A DNA stretch of 51,053 nt from Bacteroidales bacterium (GTDB lineage Bacteria; Bacteroidota; Bacteroidia; Bacteroidales; Muribaculaceae): assembly GCA_004552485.1 (NCBI GenBank), contig SFOH01000006.1, forward strand, positions 1-51,053. Direction: 5' to 3'. A program made the position numbers and the translations under genes. Under the pieces are notes generated by a model. That model saw only the letters and a list, made by a program, of their open reading frames with translations. It made no database searches and was not told the origin of the DNA. Position 1 is the stretch's first letter; each line of letters begins with the position of its first letter. Below, in pieces: positions 24,697 through 33,765 of the stretch.

Positions 24697-25617
24697 TTAC
24701 ATGCCGGGGACGGGCACCGGCTCCAGCGTCACCAGCTCGTAGCTCTGTGTGCCGAGGCCGAGGCTCTCTGCATAGTCGAGCAGGTGGGTGGCGTTGCGGC
24801 TCTCCATGCGCTCGATGAGATGGCTCTTGCCGGGGTCCGGCGAGTTGTAGACCATGTCGACGCAGGCGCGGTCGAGGGCCACGGGGTCGAGGGAGGCGAG
24901 GATGCCGATGTCCTCCATGTGAACCGTCTCGGGCTCGGCCACGCAGTCACAGTCAACGCTGAGGTTGTTGGCGACACTGATGAAGAGGATGTTGTCGCCG
25001 GCGCGGTCGAAGACGGCCTCGCAGGCCTCTGCCATCGACTCCAGGAAGTCGTCCTGTGGCGGCACGTTGGTCCAGTCGACTGGCACTTCGCGGCTGCGGC
25101 CGGCAGTGTGAATCCACGCCTTGCCGTTGGCGGAGGCCATGCCGATGGCCACGTTCTTGAGGGCGCCCCCGAAGCCGGCCATGGGGTGACCCTTGAAGTG
25201 GGACAGGATGACGGTGAAGTCGTAGTTCTCCCAGTTGTGGCCCACGTAGTTCTCCTTGAGGTGACGGCCCTGACGCACGGGAAGCACCATGTCGTTCTGG
25301 TTGTAGCCGTCCATGATGTCCACCTCGGCGATGGCGGCGAAGCCGTGCTCGCGGGCGGTCTGAAGGTGGTCGGCCGTGTTGTTGCGGCGGCCTTCGTAGG
25401 CGGTGTTGCACTCCACGATGGTGCCGTCGAGCTGGTGGACGAGCTTCTTGATGACGTCCACGCTCAGGTGGTTGGGGTTGCCGGCCTCGCCGGTCGAGAG
25501 CTTGATGGCCACGCGGCCTTTGGCCTGACGTCCAAGGTGGTTGTAGACGTTCACCAGGTTGTCGGCGGTGATGCGCGGGCAGAAGTAGACTGTTGGTTTC
25601 TTTGCGGATTTATCCAT
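24697..25617 (-). CDS. DUF362 domain-containing protein
   Basis: 306 residues from ATG 25617 (MDKSAKKPTVYFCPR). The open frame reaches 25956 but that part overlaps the neighbouring small gene and is not conserved in character. DUF362 pattern: NTAYEGRRNNTADHL, ILSHFKGHPMAGFGGALKN, and a late DPVALDRACVDMVY block. DUF362 proteins occur with or without ferredoxin domains; here only the DUF362 part is present. No enzymatic function is established. Last gene of the long minus-strand operon. Confidence 0.85.
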   Translation of the reverse strand: MDKSAKKPTVYFCPRITADNLVNVYNHLGRQAKGRVAIKLSTGEAGNPNHLSVDVIKKLVHQLDGTIVECNTAYEGRRNNTADHLQTAREHGFAAIAEVDIMDGYNQNDMVLPVRQGRHLKENYVGHNWENYDFTVILSHFKGHPMAGFGGALKNVAIGMASANGKAWIHTAGRSREVPVDWTNVPPQDDFLESMAEACEAVFDRAGDNILFISVANNLSVDCDCVAEPETVHMEDIGILASLDPVALDRACVDMVYNSPDPGKSHLIERMESRNATHLLDYAESLGLGTQSYELVTLEPVPVPGM

Positions 25618-25634
25618 GCTATTTAGCTTTTGAA

Positions 25635-25970
25635 TTATTGTTCCTGTTCGGGCGTGAGGGTGTAGTCGCGCGGCGTCGGCGTGCGCGGCGCGGCAGCTTT
25701 CTTCGGCGCGGCCTTGCGACGGGATTTCTTGTGGTGCGCGGTGCTGTCCTTGCTCTTCTTGCGTCGCGGTTTTTTCCGGACGGAATCGGCGCGCACGGGC
25801 ACAATTACCTCCGTGGCCTCCGCTGCATCCTGCGCGGGCAGAGCGTCGCGGCGCTCGCAGTCCCAGAGTGTCACCGCCACGAGGGCTGCGCAGGCCATGA
25901 GGCACACGCCCAGGAAGGCTATGCGTTCGGCGGTGGTGGTGCGGTTCTTCGACCATTTGGAGTCAGCCAT
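25635..25970 (-). CDS. Small single-pass membrane protein with basic tail
   Basis: 111 residues. A short polar N-terminus, one membrane helix at about residues 17-36 (IAFLGVCLMACAALVAVTLW), an acidic to neutral stretch, then a strongly basic Lys/Arg/Ala region (KKPRRKKSKDS, KSRRKAAPKKAAA) ending in a proline-rich tail. It lies between aroB and the DUF362 gene with short gaps. Such proteins are seldom conserved; function unknown. Confidence 0.6.
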   Translation of the reverse strand: MADSKWSKNRTTTAERIAFLGVCLMACAALVAVTLWDCERRDALPAQDAAEATEVIVPVRADSVRKKPRRKKSKDSTAHHKKSRRKAAPKKAAAPRTPTPRDYTLTPEQEQ

Positions 25971-25998
25971 CGGCGGTGAGAATGAGAGGGTTAGTGGG

Positions 25999-27051
25999 TT
26001 AGAGTTCGCGGTAGATGTCGAGGGCGTCGCGGATGTCTTTCTCGGCGACGATAGTGCCGGTGACGGGGTCGCCTAAGTCGGTCAGCAGTGTGAAAGAGAT
26101 GTGCTGCGGGTCGGGGTTTTTCTTGTCCTGGCTCATGAGCGCGAGCAGCTCGGGATAGTCGTCGCAGGTGAACCGGAATTTACTGTAATGCTCTGACACA
26201 TAGGCGCGAAGCTGGTGCATGGTCTCGGCGGGGAAGCCCATGAGCATGTGGGAGAGGATGGCTTCGACGACAAGGCCGTAGGCGACGGCGAAACCGTGGG
26301 GAATGGGCGCCATGCGCTTCATGGCCAGCGACTCGAAGGCGTGGCCGACGGTGTGGCCCAGGTTGAGGGCGCGGCGCAGGCCCTGCTCGGTGGGGTCGGC
26401 GGCCACGATGCGGCGCTTGACCTCGACGCTCTCCTGCAGGAGTCTGAGCAGCAGGTCGTTATCGCCGGGCTCGCGCTGCGACACATTGTATTTCAGCACG
26501 TCGGCAAACTCGCGACGGCCGGTGAGCATGGCGTGCTTGATCATTTCGGCATAGCCGGAGAGCACCTGGTCGGCGGTGAGAGTGCTGAAGTAGACGGTTG
26601 AGATGATGACGGAGTCGGCGTTGCAGAACACGCCCACCTGGTTCTTGAAGCCGCTGAAGTTCACGCCGGTTTTACCGCCCACGGCGGCGTCGACGGCGGC
26701 GAGGAGGGTGGTGGGGATGTTGATGAAGCGCAGGCCGCGTTTGTAGGTGGCTGCCGCGAAGCCTCCGAGGTCGGTGACCACGCCGCCTCCGACGTTGACA
26801 ATCAGGTCGTTGCGCGAGGCACGTGCGTCGGTCAGCGCTTTCCACACTTTCGCCGTGCTCTCGAGGGTTTTGTTGACGTCGCCGGCGAGGATGGTGATGA
26901 CATTGGCGTTGTCGTCGACGAGCTGCGGGAGCACGAACCGGGCGGTGTTGGAGTCTGCGATATAAAAGACGCGGCCGGGATTGAGGCGCTCGATTTCGCT
27001 GTGGAGGGCGTCGTTGACGAGCTGCGTGAAGATGAGTTTCTGTTCTGTCAT
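25999..27051 (-). CDS. aroB: 3-dehydroquinate synthase
   Basis: 350 residues, normal length. NVGGGVVTDLGGFAAATYKRG near residues 105-125 carries the NAD-binding glycine motif, and PTTLLAAVDAAVGGKTGVN plus NLGHTVGHAFE provide zinc-binding and catalytic positions. It converts 3-deoxy-D-arabino-heptulosonate 7-phosphate to 3-dehydroquinate, step two of the shikimate pathway, in the cytosol. Start ATG 27051 is consistent with the family N-terminus. It is the only aromatic-pathway gene in the window, embedded in an otherwise envelope-related operon. Confidence 0.97.
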   Translation of the reverse strand: MTEQKLIFTQLVNDALHSEIERLNPGRVFYIADSNTARFVLPQLVDDNANVITILAGDVNKTLESTAKVWKALTDARASRNDLIVNVGGGVVTDLGGFAAATYKRGLRFINIPTTLLAAVDAAVGGKTGVNFSGFKNQVGVFCNADSVIISTVYFSTLTADQVLSGYAEMIKHAMLTGRREFADVLKYNVSQREPGDNDLLLRLLQESVEVKRRIVAADPTEQGLRRALNLGHTVGHAFESLAMKRMAPIPHGFAVAYGLVVEAILSHMLMGFPAETMHQLRAYVSEHYSKFRFTCDDYPELLALMSQDKKNPDPQHISFTLLTDLGDPVTGTIVAEKDIRDALDIYREL

Positions 27052-27064
27052 AATTGCCGATGTT

Positions 27065-27832
27065 TTAGTTGTTTAAACATTCTAACAATTCAGGAAAGAA
27101 TTTGGCGCACTCGGGCATCGAAGAAAACACGATTGAAGCGCCGGCCTCGTCGAGCGTCTCCCGGGGGATAGGGCCGGTGGCGACGGCGATGGTGAAGACC
27201 CCGGCGCGTGCGCCGCTCTCCACGCCGAGGGGCGCGTTTTCGACGACGAAGGCGCGCGAGGCGTCCACGCCGGCCATTTTTAGGGCCATGAGATAGGGCT
27301 CGGGGTCGGGTTTGCCGCGTTTGACGATGTGCGAGGTGACGCGCAGGTCGGGCGAGAAAGCCCTGTCATAGTCGGCGTCGAGGCGGTTGATGAGCGTGTT
27401 TTGGCCGGAGCCGGTGACGAGGACGGGGCGCACGCCGTGGCTGACGCAGAAACGTATGAGCTCCTGCGCACCGGGCATCACGTCGGGCTTGGGCAACTCG
27501 CAGAAATACTGCGTCTTGCGGTGATAGAGCTCGGCCACTTCCTCGTCGGTGGGGACAGTGTCGAAAGCGCGTTTGAAGAGGTGGCGGATGGTGTTGGCGC
27601 CGGTCATGCCCTCGTAGAGGTAGAACTCGTCGCGCTCGCACTCCACGCCCAGCTCGGTCATGAGGCGGAACCATGCTGCCGAGTGGCGGCTCATCGAGTC
27701 GTAGAGGGTGCCGTCCATGTCGCAGAGGGCGGCCGTGATGCGCTGCTCGCCGGCGGGAACGGCGGGTGCGGGATGAGCCTCGCGATAGGCCTCCACGGCG
27801 GCTTTTATGTCAGTTATATTCTTGAATATCAT
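27065..27832 (-). CDS. HAD-superfamily phosphatase (beta-phosphoglucomutase-like)
   Basis: 255 residues from ATG 27832; a GTG at 27877 overlaps the upstream stop codon and would add 15 poorly ordered residues. The HAD nucleophile motif is CDMDGTLYDSM, with LVTGSGQ as motif II, KRGKPDPEPYL as motif III and VVENAPLGVESG as the late acidic motif. A cap domain of the phosphoglucomutase-like type lies between motifs I and II. Substrate cannot be predicted. Gap to aroB is 13 bases. Confidence 0.88.
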   Translation of the reverse strand: MIFKNITDIKAAVEAYREAHPAPAVPAGEQRITAALCDMDGTLYDSMSRHSAAWFRLMTELGVECERDEFYLYEGMTGANTIRHLFKRAFDTVPTDEEVAELYHRKTQYFCELPKPDVMPGAQELIRFCVSHGVRPVLVTGSGQNTLINRLDADYDRAFSPDLRVTSHIVKRGKPDPEPYLMALKMAGVDASRAFVVENAPLGVESGARAGVFTIAVATGPIPRETLDEAGASIVFSSMPECAKFFPELLECLNN

Positions 27833-27873
27833 GGGTGTATGAGTGAAAAGAGGAACGGGCTGCGTCGCCGGGC

Positions 27874-30800
27874 TCACTGCTCCTTGGGGCGCGAGCCCTG
27901 GTCGTTCGCCTTGGCCTTCTTCTTGTCTTTCTTGTCTTTTTTCTTGTCTTTCTTATGCTTTTTCTTGTCCTTGGGATTCTCGGCTACGGGCGGTGCGGGC
28001 GGAGCGTCGATGAGGCCCTGCTCGATGAATCGTGCGGAGTCGGCGGCGGAGAGAGGCCCGTCGTCTTTCTCGGTCTGACGGCGCACGTCGCCGCTGCCGC
28101 GCCGCAGCGAGCTGTTGATGCGCGCGAACTCGCCGTCGCGGATATTGCGGCGGAAGACATTGCGAATCTCGCGGATGAGGTTGATGCGCGTGCTGTCCAC
28201 AAGTGCCACATTCACAGCGTTTTTCTCGCCGAACTTGGCGCCGCCGAGCCGCACCTTGTACTTGTCGGGGTTGCCCGAGATGTTGATGCCGAACTTGAAG
28301 GGTATAGGCGACTTGAACACCGCGATGTGGTATTTGAAGTTGAGGTTGAAGTCGTTGTAGCCCTGCACGCCGAGACGGTAGCGGTCGATGTTGAAGATGA
28401 AGGGGTATAGCTCCATGACATTGTCGTGGATGAGCATCTGCACCTCCATGCGGTCGATGAGATTGCGCTTTTTGTTCTTGAACAGAAGCCACTTGGAGAT
28501 GCTCTTGAACGTGTCGGGGTCGAGGAGCACGAGCGAGTCGCCCGTCAGCGAGACGGCGGCGTCGAGCGACGACAGGTTGAAGTCCATGTGCGGCGTGAGG
28601 TTGGTGGTGGCGGCGATGTTGGCGTTGATGATGCCGCCGAGGCCGCGGAGCACGGGCATGATGGAGTCGATGGCGGGCATCATGTGGAGGAATCGCGCCA
28701 CGTTGAAGCGGTCGAGACGCAGGCCCATGCCGAACTTCAGCTCGGAGGGCGAGCGGCCCATGTAGAGCGCCGAGAGATTCACCGAGCCGAAGGCCGACGA
28801 TGCCGTCAGGTCGTTGAGGTTCACCGCGCCGTCGTATGCCAGGGCCGTGCCGGTGAAGTTGTTGAGGAGCATGTCGGCATAGATGATGTTGTTGGCGCGG
28901 AAGTTGAACTCGGCGTCGAGATTCTTGGGGATGAGCAGCGGGCGGTCGGCGTTGTCGTCGGTGACGGCTGCGGCCTGGATGGCGTTCTCCATGTCCTCGT
29001 CGCTGGCATCGGCGGCGGCGTGGGCGGCGGCTTCGGCGCCTAACGAGTCGACGCGTGCGGCGTAGGCCTGTCCGGCGAACACTGTGGCTGCCAGCTGGTT
29101 GACGTCAATGGTGTCGGACTCCAGGAGGAAGTTCATGCGCAGGGGCTGGCGTCCGGTTTTGGAGCGTAGGGCGCGGCGCAGGTTGGTGATTTTGCCGGTG
29201 ACGGCAAAGTCGGAGCGGCCCACGCGGTAGCGCATTCCGCGGAGGCTGATGGTGTCGTTGGTGAGCGTCACGTCGAGGTCGGTGATGCGGTTGCGCGTGG
29301 GGAAGAAGGGCGTGAACAGACGTGCGCGGTGGCTCGAGACGGAGCCTTCGTAGTGCCAGCCCTCCATGAAGCGCAGCAGGCCCTGGTCGGCGTAGAACTC
29401 GAAGACTTCGGTGGAGTCGGGCTCTTCGACGAGACGTTTGCGGTGGCGGCGCGGATGCTTGAGGGCGTGGATGCGGAGCGCGGCGGCGATGAGCGAGTCC
29501 TGGGTGAGATGCGGGTGGATGTGGCGCAACGAGTCCATGATCGACTTCACGGCCTTGGCGCGGCGGCTCTGGGGCTCGGGCCAGGTGGTGAAGTTTACGG
29601 CGGCGTCACGCACGGAGAAGCGCGTGGTCGGGTCGCCGGCCACCAGGCGGTTCACCATGAGCCGGACGCCGAACTCGGGCTTGCTCAGCTCCGTGCCGTG
29701 CACGCGGATTGAGGCGTTGCCCTCGGCGTTGCGCACGCGCACGATGGCCGAGTCGACCAGCGACGTCAGCTTGAAGCGGCCCACGGACACCTTGCCGCCG
29801 AGGGGCGCAATCTCGCCGCGCCGGACCATACGTCCGCGATTCTCGGCGCCGAGGCCCAGCGAGAAGTCCGAGAGGTGCATGTCCAGCACATTATGATAGA
29901 TGGTGGCGGTGTCGATTTTCAGCGTGGCCGACATGAGCTTGATGTTGCGGCCCTCGTCGTTGACAAAGTCGCGGCGTGTGCCGAAGTCGACGACCGGATT
30001 GCGCGCCCACACCATGCTGACCGAGTCGGGCGCCACCCAGTAGAGATTCTCGAAGCTGAGGCGGCCACCGGCCTGGAGCTGATGGAATCCGCTGCGCGAG
30101 AGCATGGAGAGGCGGCCGGCCATGGCGGCGTCGGCGTTGATTTTGCCGGTGAGCGTGCCGGGGATGAGATTGCGGAGGGCGGCGGGCAGACGGCTGAGGT
30201 CGCAGTGGCCCGTGACCGTTCCGTTGAAGTATGTGTCGCCGGTGAGCTGGGTGGCGTAGCCGTTGACGCTCAGGTCGGTAGCGCGTCCGCGCAGCTGCAG
30301 GTCGAGGATGTCGAGGCGCACCGAGCTGAGGCGGTCGTCGGGGACGGTGAGGCGCAGCCGCGCGCGCATGCGGTCGAGCGAGAGGTCGCGCCAGCGCAGG
30401 GCGGCGTCGGGCACCTCGACGTTGGCCACGAAATGGGGCAGCACGTCGCGGGCCACGTCAAAGGGCTCGGTCAGGCGCAGGTCCATGCGCACCACGGCGT
30501 CCGTGCGTATGTCCGTGGGCACGCCCGCGTCCGGCGGCAGCAGGCTGATGATGCGCGAGACGGCCACCGGCTCGATGTCGAGGTCGAAGCGGTCGACGCG
30601 GATGCCGTCGGTGAAGTCGGCCTTGAGGTTGACATGAGCCGTGCCCGCCGGCGACAGGCCGATGGCGAAGTTCTTGAGCGAAAGGGCGTAAGGCTTGCGC
30701 TGGTCCCACTCTATGTCGCCGTTCAGGCCGAAGGCCACGTTGCGCGCCTGGAGATATTCCAGGAAGACGGGCGAGTCGACCGTGCCGTTGAAGCGCAGGT

Positions 30801-31476
30801 GATAGAGCGGCGCCCGGTTGGCGTCGAGGCTCACTTCCTCGAACTGGAGCAGCGCCTCGGAGGCCGTCACGCGGTCGAAGTAGCGGATTGGCCGCGGGTT
30901 GGTGATGGCGAGACGGCGCGCGCGGATGTTGGGGAGGTCGGTGATTTTGAAGGGCTCGGACGGCTCCTCGCTCGGCGGGAAGATGTCGAAGGTGTTGCGC
31001 TCGGCGTCGAGCACGACGAGGTTGGCGCCGGGGCCGTCGAGGGTGACGTCGTTGAAGACGAGGTCGCCGGCGATGAGTGAGAGAACGTTGATGCCGCCGC
31101 GGAAACTGTTGAGAGTCAGGACGGTATCGGCGTAGGCGGGAATCCGGCTGCGCTCGGTGTCGGCGAGGCTGCGGGTGAGCGTGGAGGTGACTCTGAGGCC
31201 GTCGACATTGACGCAGAAGAAGGGATAGGTGTCGCGCAGGCCGATTTCCATGCGGTCCATCTCGACGCGGCAGTTCTGCAGGCTTTTCGTGGCCATGCGC
31301 TCGGCCAGGGGCGTGAGGCGTTCGGGGGTGAGCAGGCTGAGGGTGATGACGGCGAGGCCGAGACCGTACAGCGCTGCGAACAACAGCAAGAGAGACAGCC
31401 ACTTGAGGGTGACGCGCCACCACGGGCGCCGCTTGCGCGGTGCCGCCGGTGCGGTTGCTGTTTTCTGCTTGCTCAT
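27874..31476 (-). CDS. Giant AsmA-like envelope protein
   Basis: 1200 residues. Basic N-terminus, then a membrane helix at about 23-48 (LKWLSLLLLFAALYGLGLAVITLSLL). The remainder is a long run of beta-rich repeats with the AsmA-type pattern (early VDGLRVTST-like strands, late LDRFNVARFLHM and VQGYNDFNLNFKY). The AsmA superfamily spans the periplasm and is implicated in lipid or outer-membrane homeostasis. The C-terminus is an unusual Lys/Asp tail (KKHKKDKKKDKKDKKK) ending SRPKEQ. It follows the DUF5715 gene and precedes the HAD gene, both by short gaps. Confidence 0.82.
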   Translation of the reverse strand: MSKQKTATAPAAPRKRRPWWRVTLKWLSLLLLFAALYGLGLAVITLSLLTPERLTPLAERMATKSLQNCRVEMDRMEIGLRDTYPFFCVNVDGLRVTSTLTRSLADTERSRIPAYADTVLTLNSFRGGINVLSLIAGDLVFNDVTLDGPGANLVVLDAERNTFDIFPPSEEPSEPFKITDLPNIRARRLAITNPRPIRYFDRVTASEALLQFEEVSLDANRAPLYHLRFNGTVDSPVFLEYLQARNVAFGLNGDIEWDQRKPYALSLKNFAIGLSPAGTAHVNLKADFTDGIRVDRFDLDIEPVAVSRIISLLPPDAGVPTDIRTDAVVRMDLRLTEPFDVARDVLPHFVANVEVPDAALRWRDLSLDRMRARLRLTVPDDRLSSVRLDILDLQLRGRATDLSVNGYATQLTGDTYFNGTVTGHCDLSRLPAALRNLIPGTLTGKINADAAMAGRLSMLSRSGFHQLQAGGRLSFENLYWVAPDSVSMVWARNPVVDFGTRRDFVNDEGRNIKLMSATLKIDTATIYHNVLDMHLSDFSLGLGAENRGRMVRRGEIAPLGGKVSVGRFKLTSLVDSAIVRVRNAEGNASIRVHGTELSKPEFGVRLMVNRLVAGDPTTRFSVRDAAVNFTTWPEPQSRRAKAVKSIMDSLRHIHPHLTQDSLIAAALRIHALKHPRRHRKRLVEEPDSTEVFEFYADQGLLRFMEGWHYEGSVSSHRARLFTPFFPTRNRITDLDVTLTNDTISLRGMRYRVGRSDFAVTGKITNLRRALRSKTGRQPLRMNFLLESDTIDVNQLAATVFAGQAYAARVDSLGAEAAAHAAADASDEDMENAIQAAAVTDDNADRPLLIPKNLDAEFNFRANNIIYADMLLNNFTGTALAYDGAVNLNDLTASSAFGSVNLSALYMGRSPSELKFGMGLRLDRFNVARFLHMMPAIDSIMPVLRGLGGIINANIAATTNLTPHMDFNLSSLDAAVSLTGDSLVLLDPDTFKSISKWLLFKNKKRNLIDRMEVQMLIHDNVMELYPFIFNIDRYRLGVQGYNDFNLNFKYHIAVFKSPIPFKFGINISGNPDKYKVRLGGAKFGEKNAVNVALVDSTRINLIREIRNVFRRNIRDGEFARINSSLRRGSGDVRRQTEKDDGPLSAADSARFIEQGLIDAPPAPPVAENPKDKKKHKKDKKKDKKDKKKAKANDQGSRPKEQ

Positions 31477-31524
31477 ATCGGGAGAGGAGGGTTTGCGTTG
31501 GTATGTTAGACGGAGAAGGAGTGA

Positions 31525-32388
31525 TTAACTTTTGGCCAGCTTGTCATCGGTGTCGCGGCGTCGGACGGTGATGTGGAAGCATCCGGTGGTGCGCTCGTAT
31601 TTGACGAAGCAGCGGCCCTCGTCGCGCAGCTGGAGGAGTACTTCGGCGAGCAGCTCCTTGAGGTCTTCGGCGCTGCGGTAGGGCGGCTGGAGGTGGTTCA
31701 TCATGAAGCGCGTGTAGCTGATGTCGAAGGTGGTGCCGAAGCGGTGGACCGAACTGTCGACGGCCACGCGGTTGACGCGGCGCAGCGAGCGGACGTTGGC
31801 CTCGGTGCGCAGCACGCTGGTGACTTTCAGGCGGTAGTCGCCGCCGCCGCGCTCGCGGAGCGTGCTGTTGAAGCGGCGGCCGATGTCGTTGAGGAGGTCG
31901 TAGGCCTGCGGGATGAGGTAGGGGAAGGAGTGGGTCAGCTCGGCCACGAAAAAGTTCTCATTGGAACGCACATGCACCAGCGGCTTGGTGATGCGCCCCA
32001 GGTCGGCGTCGGTGTTGATGGGGACGATGCCCTGGGGCTCGGCCTCGGCGTAGTGGACATAGTTGCTGTCGTTGAAGACGACGGCATAGTTGCCGACGGG
32101 GTTCACGTGGAGGCGCTCGGTCATGTCGGGCATGGAGTCGCAGGCTGTCTCCCAGCGTGTGGGCTGATGGTCGGCGCGCAGGATTTCGAGGGCCTTGGAG
32201 GGCGACTCGGAGGTGTAGAGCTGCGTGCCGGCTGAGGTGTCGGCACTGACAGCGACATCGTCCATGCCGCAGGCGGTCTGCGTGTTGCTGAATATGAATA
32301 GTGCTGCGGCTGACATGGCGAAAAAGCACACGGTCAGCGCAGTTGTCTTGCGTTCCTGATTGGTTTTATGGGTTATTTTTCTCTTCAT
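31525..32388 (-). CDS. Exported DUF5715 protein with peptidase-M15-like motifs
   Basis: 287 residues. N-terminal hydrophobic segment at about 17-35 (signal or anchor). The core has RLKVTSVLRTEANVRSL, SSVHRFGTTFDISY near residues 210-225 and CFHITV near 272. The S-x-H-x-x-G-x-x-x-D and final H spacing resembles the zinc ligands of D,D-carboxypeptidases of the M15 (VanY-like) type, a comparison I make by eye. If correct, it would trim peptidoglycan in the periplasm. Probably the first gene of the operon that runs down to 24697. Confidence 0.75.
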   Translation of the reverse strand: MKRKITHKTNQERKTTALTVCFFAMSAAALFIFSNTQTACGMDDVAVSADTSAGTQLYTSESPSKALEILRADHQPTRWETACDSMPDMTERLHVNPVGNYAVVFNDSNYVHYAEAEPQGIVPINTDADLGRITKPLVHVRSNENFFVAELTHSFPYLIPQAYDLLNDIGRRFNSTLRERGGGDYRLKVTSVLRTEANVRSLRRVNRVAVDSSVHRFGTTFDISYTRFMMNHLQPPYRSAEDLKELLAEVLLQLRDEGRCFVKYERTTGCFHITVRRRDTDDKLAKS

Positions 32389-32425
32389 TGGCTTAGGCTG
32401 GAGGCCACCTCTGTGGCTTCAACTG

Positions 32426-32433
32426 CAAAATTA
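32426..32433 (-). promoter_or_regulatory. -7 box TAATTTTG of the DUF5715-AsmA-aroB operon
   Basis: TAATTTTG followed by CA on the minus strand, about 38 bases ahead of the DUF5715 start. The -33 element is weak. Confidence 0.5.
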
Positions 32434-32504
32434 CGAAATTCTTTTGAAAACTATGCTGTTTGTTGTTTGTTATAAATGTAAAAATTCCCTAAACAGAAGA
32501 TAAC

Positions 32505-32732
32505 ATGGATATGAAAGAACAAAAAAAACAAGACCAAGAGATTTTTGAGAAAAGAATGAAAGAATCAGAACGCCGCCCCGGCATGGAAATCCGCCGCCGT
32601 CACCGCCGCCGCGTGAACGTGTGGCTCGTCATCGGCGTCATCGTGCTCATCCTCCTGCTGCTGCTGTGGCTGACGTGGGCCGACCTGCTGGGCGACACCG
32701 ACGTAGGCAACTTCATCGAGGTTGCACACTGA
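32505..32732 (+). CDS. Small single-pass membrane protein
   Basis: 75 residues. A charged N-terminus (MKEQKKQDQEIFEKRM) and a basic patch (RRRHRRRV) precede one strong membrane helix (WLVIGVIVLILLLLLWLTW). Short acidic C-terminus. Inside-positive charges put the N-terminus in the cytosol. It lies 40 bases before the GlsB-type gene. Family unknown. Confidence 0.65.
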   Translation: MDMKEQKKQDQEIFEKRMKESERRPGMEIRRRHRRRVNVWLVIGVIVLILLLLLWLTWADLLGDTDVGNFIEVAH

Positions 32733-32771
32733 CCCCTCGGTAGGCGTTAAACGCATAAAAGACAATGAGTT

Positions 32772-33062
32772 ATGGATATTGAATATTTTGCCCTTATAAG
32801 CTGGGTGCTGACGGGCATCATCGGCGGCGTGATAGCCGCGGTGCTCGGCGGCGGCCGCCGGCTGATAGTCTATGACATCGTCATAGGCATCCTCGGCTGC
32901 ATCACCGGCGGCTGGGGCTCGGCGATAGTGCTTGGCGACAACACGCAGTACCTCTACATCATCTCGGTGCTCACGGGCCTGTTCGTAGGCGCCCTGGCGC
33001 TGTGGGTGTTCAACGCCCTGCTGCGCTCCGCCACCAAATCGCGCCGTCGCCCCCGCAAATAA
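32772..33062 (+). CDS. GlsB/YeaQ/YmgE-family membrane protein
   Basis: 96 residues, with three hydrophobic segments and the glycine-rich pattern of the family (LTGIIGGVIAAVLGGGRR, then GILGCITGGWG). These small proteins are general-stress-associated membrane proteins of uncertain biochemical role. A C-terminal basic tail is present. Likely cotranscribed with 32505. Confidence 0.8.
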   Translation: MDIEYFALISWVLTGIIGGVIAAVLGGGRRLIVYDIVIGILGCITGGWGSAIVLGDNTQYLYIISVLTGLFVGALALWVFNALLRSATKSRRRPRK

Positions 33063-33065
33063 ACA

Positions 33066-33140
33066 CAAAAAAACCGGAGACGCTGTCTCCGGCACGGTAA
33101 TGCTCAAAAAAACAAGGCGGCCCTTGACGGGGCTGCCTTG
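33066..33140 (-). terminator. Two rho-independent-type terminators after rplS
   Basis: On the minus strand, AAGGCAGCCC pairs with GGGCCGCCTT (one wobble) and runs into GTTTTTTT. A second stem, CCGGAGAC with GTCTCCGG (33075-33093), is followed by TTTTTTT. They also face the end of the GlsB-type gene. Confidence 0.75.
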
Positions 33141-33200
33141 CTGTGTCTTTGGGGGGCCGGGAGCCGCCGTGGGCTGCCGGGCGCGGGAGTCGTGTCAGAC

Positions 33201-33563
33201 TCAGGCTTTTTTGAGGCGACGCTCTTTGATGCGGGCCTTCTTGCCGGTGAGGGCACGGAGATAGTAGAGCTTGGCGCGACGTACTTTACCGTGCTTGTTG
33301 ACAACGATGGACTCGATGAAGGGTGACTCCAGGGGGAAGATACGCTCTACGCCGATGTTGTCGGACATCTTGCGGACGGTGAAACGTTTCTGAACGCCTT
33401 CGCCGGAGATGCGGATAACGACACCGCGATACATCTGGATACGCTCTTTGTTACCCTCTTTGATTCGGTAAGCGACGGTGATGGTGTCGCCGGGGAAGAA
33501 CTCTTCTTTGTTGCCCTTGTTCTCAACGGCAAATGCCTCTTCGGCAATCTTGATTAAATCCAT
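33201..33563 (-). CDS. rplS: 50S ribosomal protein L19
   Basis: 120 residues, normal length. FPGDTITVAYRIKEGNKERIQ and YRGVVIRISGEG, with RIFPLESPFIESIVV and KVRRAKLYYLR, are diagnostic. L19 sits at the 30S-50S interface. Its -7 box (TACCTTTG, minus, 33653-33646) lies about 80 bases upstream. Confidence 0.97.
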   Translation of the reverse strand: MDLIKIAEEAFAVENKGNKEEFFPGDTITVAYRIKEGNKERIQMYRGVVIRISGEGVQKRFTVRKMSDNIGVERIFPLESPFIESIVVNKHGKVRRAKLYYLRALTGKKARIKERRLKKA

Positions 33564-33645
33564 TTTATTATAAGAAATAAAAAGTTAGCAATCACGCAAC
33601 ATACGCGGGCCACGTGTCCACGCCAGCGGTTACGCATATCGGATG

Positions 33646-33653
33646 CAAAGGTA
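33646..33653 (-). promoter_or_regulatory. -7 box TACCTTTG of rplS
   Basis: TACCTTTG followed by CA on the minus strand. The -33 element is unclear. Confidence 0.5.
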
Positions 33654-33700
33654 CGCAAAAAAGTCGGCATGGGCACGGTTGCTTAACAATCTTTAACGCA

Positions 33701-33734
33701 AAAAGGTTTGCCCCCGCTCGGGAGCAAACCTTTT
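33701..33734 (-). terminator. Terminator of the peptide transporter gene
   Basis: AAAAGGTTTGC pairs with GCAAACCTTTT around a GC-rich loop; on the minus strand the stem is followed by a T-rich end. Confidence 0.8.
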
Positions 33735-33765
33735 TTGACGCATTGGCGAGGGGTTGGTCGCGGAA

